DNA of 6,546 nucleotides from Helicobacteraceae bacterium (GTDB lineage Bacteria; Campylobacterota; Campylobacteria; Campylobacterales; Sulfurimonadaceae): assembly GCA_027057185.1 (NCBI GenBank), contig JALUJE010000287.1, forward strand, positions 1 through 6,546, read 5' to 3'. Position 1 is the first letter of the stretch; every line of letters begins with the position of its first letter. Both the position numbers and the translations under genes were made by a program. This document shows positions 6,313-6,546 of this stretch, one piece after another. The notes under the pieces are model-generated. The model was not told the origin of the DNA, did no database searches, and saw only the letters and a program-made list of their open reading frames with translations.

Positions 6313-6546
6313 TCGGATTAGAGTATCTGTTTATCGGTATCGCACTGATACTGCTCTTTTTGATTTATTATATTTATAATAAAGACGTGCACTCCTCCAA
6401 ACAGATTCGCCATATTGCCATGGCAGTCGAATCGCTTCATAAAGAGCTCTATCTTCTCGATAAAAAGCTTAGTCGCTATATTCATGATACACCGATGGCA
6501 GAAGAAGCGGGCTGCTCTGAAGAAGTCATTCGTGAGTTTGAAGCAA
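6309..6546 (+). CDS. Uncharacterised small membrane-anchored protein, 5' part only (partial)
   Basis: An ATG overlapping the preceding stop (ATGA at 6309-6312) opens a frame that runs off the right edge after 79 codons. The product begins with one hydrophobic segment at about residues 5-23 (EYLFIGIALILLFLIYYIY), followed by Asn-Lys and then a mostly helical, charged stretch (about 30-60, HIAMAVESLHKELYLLDKKL) with coiled-coil character. The likely topology is a single-pass inner-membrane anchor with the helix on the cytoplasmic side, since positive residues cluster after the segment; this is inference. The ribosome binding site is weak (GAGAGAG, 6296-6302), so translation probably depends on coupling to the gene before. 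I do not recognise the family. The tight overlap suggests it works with, or in proportion to, the 173-residue protein. Confidence 0.72.
   Translation, partial: MIGLEYLFIGIALILLFLIYYIYNKDVHSSKQIRHIAMAVESLHKELYLLDKKLSRYIHDTPMAEEAGCSEEVIREFEA

Noticed and set aside
1..6546. CRISPR array, tRNA or rRNA gene, insertion sequence, toxin-antitoxin or defence island
   Set aside because: I found no spaced direct repeats, no cloverleaf or rRNA-like stretch, no transposase or terminal repeats and no defence domains. Gaps between genes are at most 71 bases, and composition and gene order look like core chromosome.

Overview
The window looks like chromosome of a Campylobacterota (epsilonproteobacterial) bacterium. 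Three things point there: the flagellar-motor gene pflA directly follows nuoN, as I recall from Campylobacter jejuni and Helicobacter pylori; MiaA carries the lineage-style active-site wording DSLSIYKEIDIASAKP; and the UbiA-family enzyme is of the MqnP type used in the futalosine route to menaquinone. The moderate base composition (roughly 40% GC by eye) fits a free-living sulfur- or hydrogen-oxidising relative (Sulfurimonas, Sulfurovum or Sulfuricurvum type) better than an AT-rich host-associated Campylobacter. The genus is an inference I cannot settle here.

Left half (1-3957, plus strand): the last codons of a gene that is probably nuoM overlap the start of nuoN by one base. nuoN encodes a membrane proton-pumping subunit of respiratory complex I. 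After 21 bases comes pflA, a periplasmic TPR protein of the flagellar motor scaffold, which starts at GTG behind a strong ribosome binding site. These genes read as the tail of the nuo operon with a motility gene attached.

Middle (3972-4933): miaA (tRNA A37 dimethylallyltransferase) lies on the minus strand, converging on pflA with only 14 bases between the stop codons and no convincing terminator. A 71-base divergent intergenic region separates miaA from the next operon. It holds an extended -10 promoter candidate on the plus strand.

Right half (4934-6546, plus strand): mqnP (menaquinone-pathway prenyltransferase, TTG start) is followed by two genes of unknown function, each joined to the one before by an ATGA stop/start overlap. 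The first encodes a 173-residue soluble protein with a central helix and a beta-rich domain vaguely like PilZ. The second, cut by the window edge, encodes a small protein with one membrane segment. Complex I and MqnP meet at menaquinone, and complex I supplies the proton motive force that the flagellar motor consumes. The window is mostly housekeeping and I see no mobile element, CRISPR array, RNA gene or defence system. The least explained part is the coupled gene pair after mqnP.
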